In this document: piece by piece, positions 42,230 to 52,153 of the stretch
How positions within the stretch are numbered: the first letter of the stretch is position 1
How the letters are laid out: each line of letters begins with the position of its first letter
Assembly (NCBI GenBank): GCA_052379645.1
Contig: JBQSYU010000015.1
From: Arthrobacter_H sp030452125
Lineage (GTDB): Bacteria; Actinomycetota; Actinomycetes; Actinomycetales; Micrococcaceae
Strand: one strand, 5' to 3'
Length of the DNA stretch: 64,000 nt
The notes under the pieces: generated by a model
Told to the model about the DNA's origin: nothing
Database searches by the model: none
What the model saw: the letters and a program-made list of their open reading frames with translations, nothing else
Translations under genes and position numbers: made by a program

Positions 42230-43315
42230 ATGTCTGAAGCCACGCCACCGAACGGTGGACCCGGAGGAACCGCACCGTCGGTTCCGCATCCCACCGACGA
42301 GGCGGCAGTCCAGGCTGCCGTCGACGCCGCCCTGTCGGCCATCGAGGCGGCCACCGATCTCGAAATGCTCAAGCAGGCCCGGCTGGCCCATAGCGGAGAG
42401 AAGTCCCCGCTGGCCCTGGCCAACCGCGAAATCGGCCGGCTGGACAAGACCGAGAAGGCGACAGCCGGCAAGCTGATGGGCGGGGCCCGTGGCCGCGTCA
42501 ACAAGGCCCTGGCCGCACGCACCACGGTCCTGGAGGAGGAGGACGCCGCACGGATCCTCATCGAGGAGGCCGTGGACGTCACCGCGGCGGCGCACCGCCG
42601 TCGTGCCGGGGCCCGGCACCCGCTGTCCACCCTGCAGGAACGGGTCGGCGATATCTTCGTGGGCATGGGCTGGGAGATCGCCGAGGGCCCCGAGGTCGAA
42701 TCGGAATGGTTCAACTTCGACGCCCTGAACTTTGCCCCGGACCATCCGGCCCGCGACATGCAGGACACCTTCTTCATCGAACCCGCCGAGTCCCACCTGG
42801 TGATGCGTACCCACACCTCGCCGGTGCAGATCCGCTCGATGCTCGAGCGCGATCTGCCCGTCTATGTGCTGTGCCCGGGCAAGACGTTCCGCACCGACGA
42901 GCTCGACGCCACCCATACCCCGGTCTTCCACCAGTTCGAGGGCCTGGCCGTGGACAAGGGCCTGACCATGGCCGATCTGCGCGGCACCTTGGAACACTTC
43001 GCCCGGCAGATGTTCGGCCCCGATGCCGCGATCCGGCTGCGCCCGAACTTCTTCCCCTTCACCGAGCCCTCCGCCGAGCTGGACATCTTCCACCCCGGGG
43101 CCAAGGGAGGGCCGGCCTGGATCGAATGGGGTGGCTGCGGGATGGTGCACCCCAATGTGTTGCGCGCCGCCGGCATCGACCCCGAGGAATACTCGGGCTT
43201 CGCCTTCGGCATGGGCATCGAACGCACGCTCATGTTCCGTAACGACGTCCCGGACATGCGCGACATGATCGAGGGCGACATCCGCTTCAGCGAACACTTC
43301 GGGATGGAGATCTAA
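42230..43315 (+). CDS. pheS: Phenylalanine-tRNA ligase alpha subunit
   Basis: Catalytic subunit of the tetrameric synthetase, 361 residues. After the N-terminal coiled-coil helices come the class II motifs: motif 2 at PGKTFRTDELDATHTPVFHQ with FEGLAVDKG, FFPFTEPSAELDIF, and motif 3 at GFAFGMGIERTLM. It is followed by pheT after 2 nt. A short Pro/Gly-rich N-terminal extension (about 20 residues) is present. Confidence 0.96.
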   Translation: MSEATPPNGGPGGTAPSVPHPTDEAAVQAAVDAALSAIEAATDLEMLKQARLAHSGEKSPLALANREIGRLDKTEKATAGKLMGGARGRVNKALAARTTVLEEEDAARILIEEAVDVTAAAHRRRAGARHPLSTLQERVGDIFVGMGWEIAEGPEVESEWFNFDALNFAPDHPARDMQDTFFIEPAESHLVMRTHTSPVQIRSMLERDLPVYVLCPGKTFRTDELDATHTPVFHQFEGLAVDKGLTMADLRGTLEHFARQMFGPDAAIRLRPNFFPFTEPSAELDIFHPGAKGGPAWIEWGGCGMVHPNVLRAAGIDPEEYSGFAFGMGIERTLMFRNDVPDMRDMIEGDIRFSEHFGMEI

Positions 43316-43317
43316 TC

Positions 43318-45861
43318 ATGCGCATACCCCTTTCCTGGTTGCGCGAATACGCGCAGGTACCGGCCGACGCCACGGCCGAAGACGTCATGGCCGACCTCGT
43401 GCGGGTCGGCTTGGAGGAGGAGGACGTCCACCGTCCCACCGACTCCATCTCGGGTCCCATCGTCGTGGGCCGGGTCGAATCGTTGGTCAAGGAACCCCAG
43501 ACGAACGGCAAGACCATCAACTGGTGCCAGGTCCGCGTGGTGCCCGAAGGGGCCACCCAGGACCTCACCCACGACGGGATCGACCCCTCGGGCGTGCAGG
43601 GCATCGTCTGCGGTGCGCACAACTTCGTCGAAGGCGACAAGGTCGTGGTCACCCTTCCCGGGGCCGTGCTGCCCGGCGACTTCGCCATCAGTGCCCGCAA
43701 GACCTACGGTCATGTCTCGGCAGGGATGATCGCCTCCTCCCGCGAACTGGGCATCGGTGATGACCACGACGGGATCATCGTGCTCTCGCGCCTGGGGCTG
43801 GACCCCGAGATCGGCTCCGATGCCATGGAGCTGTTGGGCCTGTACGACCAGGCGGCGGAAATCAACGTCACCCCGGACCGCAGCTACTGCTTCTCGATCC
43901 GCGGCGTCGCCCGCGAATACGCCCACGCCACGCACACCACCTTCACCGACCCGGCGGCGGGGGTCACCGTCCCCGCCGCGACCGGACCCGGATACCCGGT
44001 ACGGATCGCCGACGATGCAGGAGCCTACGCGGCCCCCGGCTGCGACCGGTTCGTGGCCCGGACCGTCACCGGGGTGGACGCCTCGAGGCCGACCCCTCCC
44101 TGGATGGCCTCGCGGCTGACCCTGGCCGGAATGCGGACGATTTCACTGATCGTGGACATCTCCAACTACGTGATGCTCGAACTGGGCCAGCCGCTGCACT
44201 TCTATGATGCCGACGTCCTGCGCGGGGACATCGTGGTGCGTCGTGCCACGGCGGGGGAGCGCCTGAGGACGCTCGACGACAAGCAGCGGGAGCTGGACCC
44301 CCAGGACGTGGTGATCGCCGACGACCGGGGAGCCATCGGCATCGCCGGGGTCATGGGAGGCACCGAGACCGAGGTCTCGACGTCCACGGCCAACGTGCTC
44401 ATCGAAGCCGCCCACTTCAGCCCGGTGGCCGTGGCCAGATCCCGTCGCCGGCACAGGCTACCCTCCGAGGCCTCCAAACGCTTCGAGCGCGGGGTCGACT
44501 GGGAAGTGGCCGACGAAGCCGCCCAACGCGCCGTCGAACTCCTGGTTGAACTGGCCGGCGGAACCGCCGAGGACACCGCGACCGACGAGGGCGCCCGGCC
44601 CGAACCACGCATCATCGATCTGCCCGAGGACTTCGCCTCGAAGCTGATCGGCGTCGACTACACCCCCGAACAGGTCACCGGAACGCTGAGGGATCTGGGT
44701 GCAACCGTGGAGCAGACCACCGCGGGGCTGCGGGTCACCGCACCGTCCTGGCGGCCCGATCTGCGCATCCGCGAGGACCTCGTGGAGGAGATCGCCCGGC
44801 TGGTCGGCTACGAGGAGATCCCCTCGACCCTTCCGGTGGCTCCCCCCGGGCGCGGCCTGACCCGGACCCAGCAGCAACGCCGCCGGGTGCTCCAGGGCCT
44901 CGCCGACGCCGGACTGACCGAGGTGCTGAGCTATCCGTTCGTGTCCCTGGCGCAGAACCAGACCTTCGGCGCGGCAACGGCCGGCACCGAGGTCGCGGCG
45001 GTGAAGCTGGCCAACCCGATCTCCACCGAGTTCGGGTTCCTGCGCACCAGCATCCTGCCCGGACTGCTGGAGACCGCGCGTCGGAACCACTCCAGGGGCT
45101 TCCGCGATCTGGCCCTCTACGAGGCCGGGTTGGTCTACCTGCCCGGTGAAACGCTGGGCACCGCGACGATCCCGCCGCTGGGTGAACGCCCCGCCGACGA
45201 CGTCCTGGACGCACTGGATGCCGGTCTGCCCGAACAGCCGCAGCATATCGGCGCCGTGTTGTTCGGCAACGATGCGGCCCCCGGCGTCGGGGTGGAGCCA
45301 CGGGCCCACGACTGGGCCTCGGCCCTGGATGTGGCCCGACTGGTGGCAGACATCCTGGGGGTCGAACTGGTGGTGTCCCAGGGGATGCATCAGGCGTTCC
45401 ACCCGGGGCGTACGGCCCGGCTGTCGTTGCGCACCGGCGAATACGTCGGCATCGCCGGGGAACTGCATCCCCGGTTGCTCGACTCCTCCGATCGACCGGC
45501 CCGCACGGTGGCGATGGAACTCGATGCCGACACGCTGTTCGCGGCGGCCGCGGACCTGGTCGTCGCCCGGGCCATCTCGACCTACCCCTTGTCCACGCAG
45601 GACGTGGCCCTGGTCGTGGATCGCGACGTGGTCGCCGGGGACGTGTTGGAAACCCTGCGCCTGGGAGCGGGGGAACTCCTGGAGGACGTCGCCCTGTTCG
45701 ACGCATACCAGGGCCCGGGGATCGAGGAAGGCAAGAAATCGTTGGCCTTCGGTTTGCGCTTCCGCGCCGAGGACCGGACGTTGACCGCCGACGAGGCCTC
45801 GGCCTCGAGGGCGGCGGCCGTGGCCGCGGCCGCCGAGAAGTTCGGTGCCGTCCAGCGCTGA
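43318..45861 (+). CDS. pheT: Phenylalanine-tRNA ligase beta subunit
   Basis: Beta subunit of 847 residues with all expected parts: N-terminal MRIPLSWLREYAQVP, an EMAP-like tRNA-binding domain (residues about 40-165), the B3/B4 editing region (MASRLTLAGMRTISLIVDIS), B5, and the C-terminal FDX-ACB anticodon-binding domain (ISTYPLSTQDVALVVDRDV). It is immediately downstream of pheS. Confidence 0.96.
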   Translation: MRIPLSWLREYAQVPADATAEDVMADLVRVGLEEEDVHRPTDSISGPIVVGRVESLVKEPQTNGKTINWCQVRVVPEGATQDLTHDGIDPSGVQGIVCGAHNFVEGDKVVVTLPGAVLPGDFAISARKTYGHVSAGMIASSRELGIGDDHDGIIVLSRLGLDPEIGSDAMELLGLYDQAAEINVTPDRSYCFSIRGVAREYAHATHTTFTDPAAGVTVPAATGPGYPVRIADDAGAYAAPGCDRFVARTVTGVDASRPTPPWMASRLTLAGMRTISLIVDISNYVMLELGQPLHFYDADVLRGDIVVRRATAGERLRTLDDKQRELDPQDVVIADDRGAIGIAGVMGGTETEVSTSTANVLIEAAHFSPVAVARSRRRHRLPSEASKRFERGVDWEVADEAAQRAVELLVELAGGTAEDTATDEGARPEPRIIDLPEDFASKLIGVDYTPEQVTGTLRDLGATVEQTTAGLRVTAPSWRPDLRIREDLVEEIARLVGYEEIPSTLPVAPPGRGLTRTQQQRRRVLQGLADAGLTEVLSYPFVSLAQNQTFGAATAGTEVAAVKLANPISTEFGFLRTSILPGLLETARRNHSRGFRDLALYEAGLVYLPGETLGTATIPPLGERPADDVLDALDAGLPEQPQHIGAVLFGNDAAPGVGVEPRAHDWASALDVARLVADILGVELVVSQGMHQAFHPGRTARLSLRTGEYVGIAGELHPRLLDSSDRPARTVAMELDADTLFAAAADLVVARAISTYPLSTQDVALVVDRDVVAGDVLETLRLGAGELLEDVALFDAYQGPGIEEGKKSLAFGLRFRAEDRTLTADEASASRAAAVAAAAEKFGAVQR

Positions 45862-45876
45862 ACCAGCCCGCAGCAT

Positions 45877-45925
45877 GACGACGGGGCCGGAACCTCCCAG
45901 CAGGGGTTCCGGCCCCGCCGTCGTC
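45877..45925. terminator. Long terminator hairpin after pheT
   Basis: GACGACGGGGCCGGAACC pairs with GGTTCCGGCCCC plus CCGTCGTC, with a one-base bulge and a 10-nt loop. It lies between convergent genes. Confidence 0.75.
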
Positions 45926-45949
45926 CGGGGGGGACGGCCTCCGGGGGTG

Positions 45950-46531
45950 TCAGCCCCTGCTGAGAGAATCCTGCCCGGACGGCTCCTGCCCGGTCTGCTC
46001 CCCGGCGGCCCGCCGGTAGGCCGATCCATCGAGGGAACGGGTGAGCAGACCCGCGTCCACCAGGTAGCGGCGCAGCGTGACCACATCGGAGGTCAACGCC
46101 TCCAACCGGCGGTTCAGCTCACCCTCGGTGAGGACCTCCTCGGGGGCCAGTGCCCGGAGTGCGGCCCAGCCCAGCAGCCGGCGGCGTGGTCCGGGTTTGG
46201 CCGGATAGGTGTGGATGCGCCCGTCGTCCACGAAACGGTCCAGGACCTCGTCCCCGGTGGCCCCGGAACGCGTCGGCGTCGGCGTCGAGAGCAGGCTGCG
46301 CAGTCCGGCGGCGTCGACCCTCCAATCGCCGTCCGTTCCGGCCAGCACCCCGGAGCCGGCCAGCCGGTCCAGGCCCTTGCTCCGCCGGGCATCCGAAACC
46401 ACGGTTCCCTCCCGGGCGGCCTCGGCGATGATGACCTCGGCCAGCAGCAGGCGCTGCTCGGCATTGGCCAGGGCCGCCACCACCGGGCGCCACCGCTGGG
46501 GGCCCGGTGCCTCGTCGTCGTGCCGTGTCAT
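45950..46531 (-). CDS. DUF2087 domain protein
   Basis: A 193-residue protein. The C-terminal half matches DUF2087 (FVDDGRIHTYPAKPGPRRRL, LAPEEVLTEGELNRRLEAL, VVTLRRYLVDAGLLTR). The N-terminal half looks like a small winged-helix region (LLAEVIIAEAAREGTVVSDA), so it may be a regulator. ATG 46531 has AGGAGG 4 nt upstream. The role is unknown. Confidence 0.75.
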   Translation of the reverse strand: MTRHDDEAPGPQRWRPVVAALANAEQRLLLAEVIIAEAAREGTVVSDARRSKGLDRLAGSGVLAGTDGDWRVDAAGLRSLLSTPTPTRSGATGDEVLDRFVDDGRIHTYPAKPGPRRRLLGWAALRALAPEEVLTEGELNRRLEALTSDVVTLRRYLVDAGLLTRSLDGSAYRRAAGEQTGQEPSGQDSLSRG

Positions 46532-46551
46532 GTTCCTCCTGCGCATGTGGA

Positions 46552-47538
46552 TCAGGCGTTGGCGTTGCTGGAATCCGGCAGCAGGATCACCTTGCCGGTC
46601 GTGGCCCGTGAGGCCAAGGCCGTATGGGCCTGCCCGGCCTGCTCCAGCGGGAACCGGGCGCCGATGGCCACCTTCAGCGTCCCCTCGGCCACCAGGGAGA
46701 ACATCTCCTGGGCCCGCCACCGGCGCTCGGGGCCGTCCAGGAGGAAATCGGAGAGCTTGGGCCGGGTGACGGTCAACGAACCGTGGGAGTTCAGCCGCTG
46801 CAGGTCAAAGGGAGGGACCTGTCCGGAGGCGCCGCCGAAGAGCACCAGGGTGCCGCGGATGCGCAGGGAGGCCAGCGAACCCTCGAAGGTGTCCTTGCCG
46901 ATGCCGTCGTAGACCACGTCGACGCCGCGGCCGTCGGTGAGCTCCCGCACGCGGTCGGGGACCTCGGCGTAGGAGAGCACGTGGTCGGCTCCGGCGGCCC
47001 GGGCCAATTCGGCCTTTTCCTCCGTCGACGTGGTGGTGATGACCGTGGCTCCGCGCAGCTTGAGCAGCTGGATCAGCAGTTGGCCGACCCCGCCGGCGCC
47101 GGCATAGGTCAGCACGGTGTCCCCGGGGCCGACCTTGAAGCTGTTGTTGATCAGGTAGTGGGCGGTGAAGCCCTGCAGCGGGAGTGCCCCGGCCACCTCG
47201 TCGGAGACCCCCTCGGGGACCGGGAAGGCCTTCTCGGCGTCCACCAGCATGTACTCGGCGTAGCTTCCGGTCCCCTCGGAGGTGGCGACCCGGTCCCCGA
47301 CGGCATGGTCGGTGACCCCCTCGCCGACGGCCTCCACGGTGCCGGAGCCCTCGGTGCCGGGGACGAACGGGTACTGGACCGGGTAGACCCCCGAACGCTG
47401 GTAGGTTTCAATGAAGTTCACTCCCACGGCGGCCAGACGGACCAACAGCTGGCCGGGTCCGGGGGCGGGGCGTTCGACGTCCACCAGTTCGAAGACCTCG
47501 GGGCCGCCTGCCTGGGGGATCCGTAGTGCGTGGGGCAT
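46552..47538 (-). CDS. Quinone oxidoreductase, zeta-crystallin type
   Basis: NADPH:quinone reductase of the medium-chain dehydrogenase family, 328 residues. The substrate domain has VGVNFIETYQRSGVYP and VPGTEGSGTVEAVG. The nucleotide-binding motif is TYAGAGGVGQLLIQLLKLRG. It lacks the structural zinc cysteines, as in quinone reductases. AAGGAG precedes ATG 47538. It is divergent from argC. Confidence 0.88.
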   Translation of the reverse strand: MPHALRIPQAGGPEVFELVDVERPAPGPGQLLVRLAAVGVNFIETYQRSGVYPVQYPFVPGTEGSGTVEAVGEGVTDHAVGDRVATSEGTGSYAEYMLVDAEKAFPVPEGVSDEVAGALPLQGFTAHYLINNSFKVGPGDTVLTYAGAGGVGQLLIQLLKLRGATVITTTSTEEKAELARAAGADHVLSYAEVPDRVRELTDGRGVDVVYDGIGKDTFEGSLASLRIRGTLVLFGGASGQVPPFDLQRLNSHGSLTVTRPKLSDFLLDGPERRWRAQEMFSLVAEGTLKVAIGARFPLEQAGQAHTALASRATTGKVILLPDSSNANA

Positions 47539-47625
47539 GGGAAGACTCCTTCGTTCGTGATGGTCTGCCCAGCCTAGGTGGTCCGGGCGCCGGGTGCTTG
47601 GCGGAGGGCGAAGATGACCCCGATG

Positions 47626-47668
47626 TATGAATAATTATTAGCCATGGTGCATAAGAGCGTTGTAGGCT
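47626..47668 (+). promoter_or_regulatory. argC operon control region: two ARG-box-like sites and a -10
   Basis: TGAATAATTATTA (47628-47640) fits the ArgR consensus core TGAATWWWWATTCA, and a half-matching TGCATAAGAG starts at 47648, 20 bp further on. TAGGCT at 47663-47668 lies 6 nt before the argC ATG, so transcription would be leaderless and the boxes would cover the upstream promoter region. Confidence 0.65.
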
Positions 47669-47674
47669 GGGGCC

Positions 47675-48706
47675 ATGAGTATTTCGGTAGCCGTTTCCGG
47701 GGCCAGTGGATATGCCGGCGGAGAGGTCCTGCGCCTGCTGGCGCAGCACCCCGACGTCACGATCGGGGCCATCACCGCCCATAGCAATGCCGGGCAGCGA
47801 CTGGGCAGCCTGCAACCGCACCTGCATGCGCTCGCCGACCGCATCCTGGTGGACACGACCGCGGAGAACCTCGCCGGGCACGACGTCGTCTTCCTGGCCC
47901 TGCCGCACGGGGCCAGCGCCGCCCTGGCCGCCGAGCTGCCCGAAGACACCGTGGTCATCGACGCCGGGGCGGACCACCGGCTCTCCTCGCCCCAGGCCTG
48001 GGAGAAGTACTACGGCGGGGAGCACGCAGGACACTGGCCCTACGGATTGCCCGAAATGCCCGGGCACCGCGAGAAGCTGCGCGGGGCCACCCGCATCGCC
48101 GTCCCCGGGTGCTACCCGACCTCGGCCCAACTGGCCCTGGTCCCCGGTTTCACCGCGGGTCTGCTGGAGACGGACGACGTCGTCATCATCTCGGCCTCGG
48201 GCACCTCGGGGGCCGGCAAATCGATGAAGCCCCACCTGCTGGGCTCCGAGGTCATCGGCGGCATGAGCCCCTACGGGGTGGGCGGGATGCACCGGCACAC
48301 CCCGGAAATGGAACAGGGGTTCAGCGCCGCGGCCGGCGAACCGGTCACCGTCTCCTTCACCCCGACCCTGGCTCCGATGGCCCGCGGCATCCTGGCCACG
48401 GCCACCGCACGGGTCAAACCCGGCGTCGAAGCCGCCGCCCTGCGGGCCGCCTGGGCCACCGCCTACGCGGATGAACCCTTCGTGCACCTGCTGCCCGAAG
48501 GCCAGTGGCCCACGACCAAGGCCGTGCAGGCCTCCAACCACGCCCAGCTGCAGCTGGCCTTCGACGACCATGCGGGCCGCGTCATCGTGGTCTGCGCCAT
48601 CGACAACCTCACCAAGGGGACCGCCGGTGGGGCCGTGCAATCGATGAACCTCTCCCTGGGTCTGCCCGAAACCCGGGGACTCGAAATGGAAGGGATAGCC
48701 CCGTGA
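47675..48706 (+). CDS. argC: N-acetyl-gamma-glutamyl-phosphate reductase ArgC
   Basis: Third enzyme of arginine synthesis, 343 residues. Features are the N-terminal VAVSGASGYAGGEVLRLLAQ, the catalytic cysteine in VPGCYPTSAQLAL, SASGTSGAGKSMKPHLLGSE, and the terminal NLTKGTAGGAVQSMNL. First gene of argCJBDFR; its stop overlaps argJ. Confidence 0.96.
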   Translation: MSISVAVSGASGYAGGEVLRLLAQHPDVTIGAITAHSNAGQRLGSLQPHLHALADRILVDTTAENLAGHDVVFLALPHGASAALAAELPEDTVVIDAGADHRLSSPQAWEKYYGGEHAGHWPYGLPEMPGHREKLRGATRIAVPGCYPTSAQLALVPGFTAGLLETDDVVIISASGTSGAGKSMKPHLLGSEVIGGMSPYGVGGMHRHTPEMEQGFSAAAGEPVTVSFTPTLAPMARGILATATARVKPGVEAAALRAAWATAYADEPFVHLLPEGQWPTTKAVQASNHAQLQLAFDDHAGRVIVVCAIDNLTKGTAGGAVQSMNLSLGLPETRGLEMEGIAP

Positions 48707-49896
48707 ACCACGCCCCTGAGCACCACACCCCGCAGGGGGTCACCGCCGCCGCGGGATTCCGTGCCGTCGGCATCACCGCCGGCCTGAAGGCCTCGGGCAC
48801 CCCCGACCTGGCCCTGGTGGTCAATGACGGGCCGGCCAAGAACGCCGCAGCGGTCTTCACCACCAACCGGGTGGCGGCGGCCCCCATCCACTGGTCCCGG
48901 AAGGTGATCGCCGACGGCCGGGCCGAGGCGGTGATCCTGAACTCCGGGGGAGCCAATGCCTGCACCGGCGCCGAAGGCCACGCCAACACCCGGGCCACCG
49001 CCGAGGCCACCGCCGCCGCGCTCGGCGTCGACGCCGGGGACCTGCTGGTCTGCTCCACGGGGCTGATCGGCGAACAACTACCGATGGACAAGATCACCGC
49101 AGGCATCGGCACCGCCTGCGCGGCCCTGGAGGCAGGATCCGGGCCCGACGGCGGGGCCGATGCCGCCACCGCGATCATGACCACCGACTCGGTCCCCAAA
49201 CAGGCGGGTTTCTCCTGCGCCGGATACGCCATCGGCGGCATGGCCAAGGGGGCCGGCATGCTGGCCCCGGGGCTGGCCACGATGCTGGTGGTCATCACCA
49301 CCGATGCCGCGCTCGAGGCCCCCGAACTCGATGCCGCCCTGCGCGCCGCCACCCGGGTCAGTTTCGACCGGGCGGATTCCGATGGCTGCATGTCCACCAA
49401 CGACACGGTCCTGCTGCTGGCCTCCGGGGCCTCGGGAATCCGGCCCGATCTCGCCGAATTCACCGACGGGCTCACCGGGGTGTGCACCGACCTGGCCCAT
49501 CAGCTCATCGCCGACGCCGAGGGCGCCGCCCACGAAATCAGCATCCGGTCCTTCAACGCCGCCAGCGAGGACGACGCCGAAGAGGTCTCCCGTTCCGTGG
49601 CGCGCTCCAACCTGTTCAAGACCGCGATCTTCGGCCAGGACCCCAACTGGGGCCGGGTGCTCTCCGCCGTGGGAACCACCGCCGCCGCCTTCGACCCCGA
49701 CGAGCTCGACGTCGCCATCAACGGCGTCCAGGTCTGCCGCGCCGGAGGCATCGGCGAAGACCGTTCGCTCGTGGACCTGACCGGCCGGAAGGTGCTGGTG
49801 GAGATCGATCTGCATGCCGGCGAGGCCGAGGCGACGATCTGGACCAACGACCTCACCCACGACTACGTCCACGAGAACTCCGCCTACTCCAGCTAG
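48703..49896 (+). CDS. argJ: Glutamate N-acetyltransferase/amino-acid acetyltransferase ArgJ
   Basis: Ornithine acetyltransferase of 397 residues from GTG, closing the acetyl cycle of arginine synthesis. The autocleavage site is the threonine in TAIMTTDSVPKQA, producing alpha and beta chains. Other hallmarks are LNSGGANACTGAEG, STGLIGEQLPMDKI and FGQDPNWGRVLSAVG. Whether it also makes N-acetylglutamate (bifunctional type) is not decidable by eye. Confidence 0.95.
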   Translation: MNHAPEHHTPQGVTAAAGFRAVGITAGLKASGTPDLALVVNDGPAKNAAAVFTTNRVAAAPIHWSRKVIADGRAEAVILNSGGANACTGAEGHANTRATAEATAAALGVDAGDLLVCSTGLIGEQLPMDKITAGIGTACAALEAGSGPDGGADAATAIMTTDSVPKQAGFSCAGYAIGGMAKGAGMLAPGLATMLVVITTDAALEAPELDAALRAATRVSFDRADSDGCMSTNDTVLLLASGASGIRPDLAEFTDGLTGVCTDLAHQLIADAEGAAHEISIRSFNAASEDDAEEVSRSVARSNLFKTAIFGQDPNWGRVLSAVGTTAAAFDPDELDVAINGVQVCRAGGIGEDRSLVDLTGRKVLVEIDLHAGEAEATIWTNDLTHDYVHENSAYSS

Positions 49897-49899
49897 GAT
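49894..49899 (+). promoter_or_regulatory. Possible internal -10 before argB within the argJ stop
   Basis: TAGGAT begins with the argJ stop TAG and ends 8 nt before the argB ATG; the spacing is slightly long for a leaderless start. Confidence 0.25.
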
Positions 49900-49907
49900 C
49901 GCCGCGC

Positions 49908-50855
49908 ATGAACACCGACACCCCGAACGGCCCCGAGGGCACACTGACCGGCGACGCCTGGGACACAGCCCACCGCAAGGCCGAGGCGTTGATCGAGGCA
50001 CTGCCCTGGATCCAGCACTTCGCCGGCAGCACGATGGTCATCAAATACGGCGGGAACGCCATGGTCAACGACGAGCTGCGCCGGGCCTTCGCCGAAGACA
50101 TCGTCTTCCTGCACCATGCCGGCATCCACCCCGTCGTCGTCCACGGGGGCGGGCCGCAGATCAGCTCGATGCTCGAACGACTGGGCATCGACTCCGAATT
50201 CCGCGGCGGACTGCGGGTGACCACCCCCGAGGCCATGGACGTGGTGCGCATGGTGCTGACCGGGCAGGTCGGCCGCGAACTGGTCGGGCTGGTCAACTCC
50301 CACGGCCCCTACGCCGTCGGACTCTCCGGGGAGGACGGCGGCCTGCTGCAGGCCGTCCGGACCGGGACCGTCATCGACGGGGAATCGGTGGACCTGGGGC
50401 TGGTCGGGGAGGTGACCGGGGTCGAACCGCGCGCCCTGGTCGACCTGCTCGGCGCCGGCCGCATCCCGGTGATCTCCACCATCGCCCCCGAGGTCGACGA
50501 CGACGGCGAACCCACCGGGCAGGTCCTCAACGTCAACGCCGATACCGCCGCCGCCGCAGTGGCCTCGGCCCTGGGAGCCTCCAAGCTGGTCATCCTCACC
50601 GACGTGGAGGGCCTCTACTCGGACTGGCCCGACCGGTCCTCATTGGTCTCCTCGCTGACCGTGGCGGAATTGCGCCGGATGATGCCGCGTCTGGAATCGG
50701 GCATGATCCCCAAGATGGAGGCCTGCCTGAAGGCGGTCGATGACGGCGTCGAACGCGCCCATATCGTTGATGGACGCCAACCCCATTCGATGCTGTTGGA
50801 GGTCTTCACCTCGGCAGGCGTCGGCACCCAGGTCGTTCCCGAGGAGGAACCGTGA
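49908..50855 (+). CDS. argB: Acetylglutamate kinase ArgB
   Basis: Phosphorylates N-acetylglutamate, often the feedback-controlled step, 315 residues. Motifs are TMVIKYGGNAM, VVVHGGGPQISSML, and NVNADTAAAAVASALGASKL with LTDVEGLY. The N-terminal helix (WDTAHRKAEALIEALPWIQH) is of the type seen in arginine-inhibited hexameric enzymes. It overlaps argD by 4 nt. Confidence 0.95.
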   Translation: MNTDTPNGPEGTLTGDAWDTAHRKAEALIEALPWIQHFAGSTMVIKYGGNAMVNDELRRAFAEDIVFLHHAGIHPVVVHGGGPQISSMLERLGIDSEFRGGLRVTTPEAMDVVRMVLTGQVGRELVGLVNSHGPYAVGLSGEDGGLLQAVRTGTVIDGESVDLGLVGEVTGVEPRALVDLLGAGRIPVISTIAPEVDDDGEPTGQVLNVNADTAAAAVASALGASKLVILTDVEGLYSDWPDRSSLVSSLTVAELRRMMPRLESGMIPKMEACLKAVDDGVERAHIVDGRQPHSMLLEVFTSAGVGTQVVPEEEP

Positions 50856-52153
50856 GCCAGAACCCCCAGAAATCCAGCCCGAAGCGGACCTCCGGGCGCC
50901 ACACGGCCTCCCCGCTGGGGCAGACCGGTGAACTGGAGGCCCTGCAGGGGCTGGCCTCCACCGAACTGACCGACCGCTACAACGCCTCGCTGATGGGGGT
51001 GTTCGGGACACCCCAGCGGGTCCTGGTGCGCGGATCCGGTTGCGTGGTCTGGGATGCCGACGGGCGTGAATACCTCGATCTGCTCGGGGGCATCGCCGTC
51101 AACGCCCTGGGCCATGCCCACCCGTTCCTCACCTCGGTGGTCTCCAGCCAGCTGGCCACCCTGGGACACGTGTCGAACTTCTTCACCAGTCCCACCCAGA
51201 TCGCCCTGGCGGAAAAACTACTCTCCCTCGCCCGGGCCCCCCACGGGTCGAAGGTCTTCTTCGCCAACTCGGGGACCGAGGCCAACGAGGCGGCCTTCAA
51301 ACTGGCCCGGCGTAACGACGGGGCGGGCAGCGGAACCGCCAGGACGCGGATCATCGCCCTGGAGAACGCCTTCCACGGCCGCTCCATGGGCGCGCTGGCA
51401 CTGACCTGGAAGCAGGCTTACCGCGAGCCCTTCGAACCGTTGCCCGGCGGGGTGGAATGGGTGCCGGCCGGAGACGCGGCGGCTCTGCGGGCCGCCGTGG
51501 ATGAGACCGTGGCCGCGGTCTTCATCGAACCCGTCCAGGGCGAGGCCGGAGTCCGCGGATACCCCGAGGGCTACCTGCAGGCGGCCAGGAGGATCACCGA
51601 GGAGGCCGGGGCCCTGCTCATCATCGACGAGGTCCAGACCGGCATCGGGCGGACCGGGGCCTGGTTCGCCTCGGAGGAGATCATCCCCGACGCGATCACC
51701 CTGGCCAAGGGGCTGGGCGGCGGATTCCCGATCGGGGCGCTGATCACCTTCGGCGAGCCCGTTTCCTCCTTGTTGGGTCCGGGCCAACACGGCACCACCT
51801 TCGGCGGGAACCCCGCAGCCACGGCGTCCGCGCTGGCGACCTTGCACGTCCTGGAAGGCCAGGACGTGCTGGCCCACGTCCGCGACACCTCGGCCGCCCT
51901 GGCCGAGGCCCTGCAGGAGCTGGACTGCGTCACCGCGGTGCGAGCCCACGGTCTGCTGGTGGGCTTCGATCTGGCCACCGAGGTGGCTCCCGCCGTCGTG
52001 CGGGCAGGACTCGAGGCGGGGTTCATCATCAACTCCACCGGCCCGGCCACGCTGCGGCTGGCCCCGCCGTTGATCATCACCATGGAACAGCTCAGGGGCT
52101 TCGTCGACGCCCTGCCCGGGCTCTACGCCACCGCCATCGCACAGGAGAACTAA
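50852..52153 (+). CDS. argD: Acetylornithine aminotransferase ArgD
   Basis: PLP-dependent class III aminotransferase, 433 residues from GTG. Features are GGIAVNALGHAHP, the FFANSGTEANEAAFKLAR loop, LLIIDEVQTGIGRTGAWFA, and the PLP lysine in ITLAKGLGGGFPIGA. A polar N-terminal extension of about 25 residues is present, and translation is coupled to argB (GTGA). Confidence 0.95.
   Translation: MSQNPQKSSPKRTSGRHTASPLGQTGELEALQGLASTELTDRYNASLMGVFGTPQRVLVRGSGCVVWDADGREYLDLLGGIAVNALGHAHPFLTSVVSSQLATLGHVSNFFTSPTQIALAEKLLSLARAPHGSKVFFANSGTEANEAAFKLARRNDGAGSGTARTRIIALENAFHGRSMGALALTWKQAYREPFEPLPGGVEWVPAGDAAALRAAVDETVAAVFIEPVQGEAGVRGYPEGYLQAARRITEEAGALLIIDEVQTGIGRTGAWFASEEIIPDAITLAKGLGGGFPIGALITFGEPVSSLLGPGQHGTTFGGNPAATASALATLHVLEGQDVLAHVRDTSAALAEALQELDCVTAVRAHGLLVGFDLATEVAPAVVRAGLEAGFIINSTGPATLRLAPPLIITMEQLRGFVDALPGLYATAIAQEN

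Noticed and set aside
40136..43297. A 1053-codon minus-strand ORF that runs antisense through pheS into the PBP gene
   Set aside because: Only the part from 42070 to 40136 has PBP motifs; the remainder is an open shadow of pheS caused by high GC.
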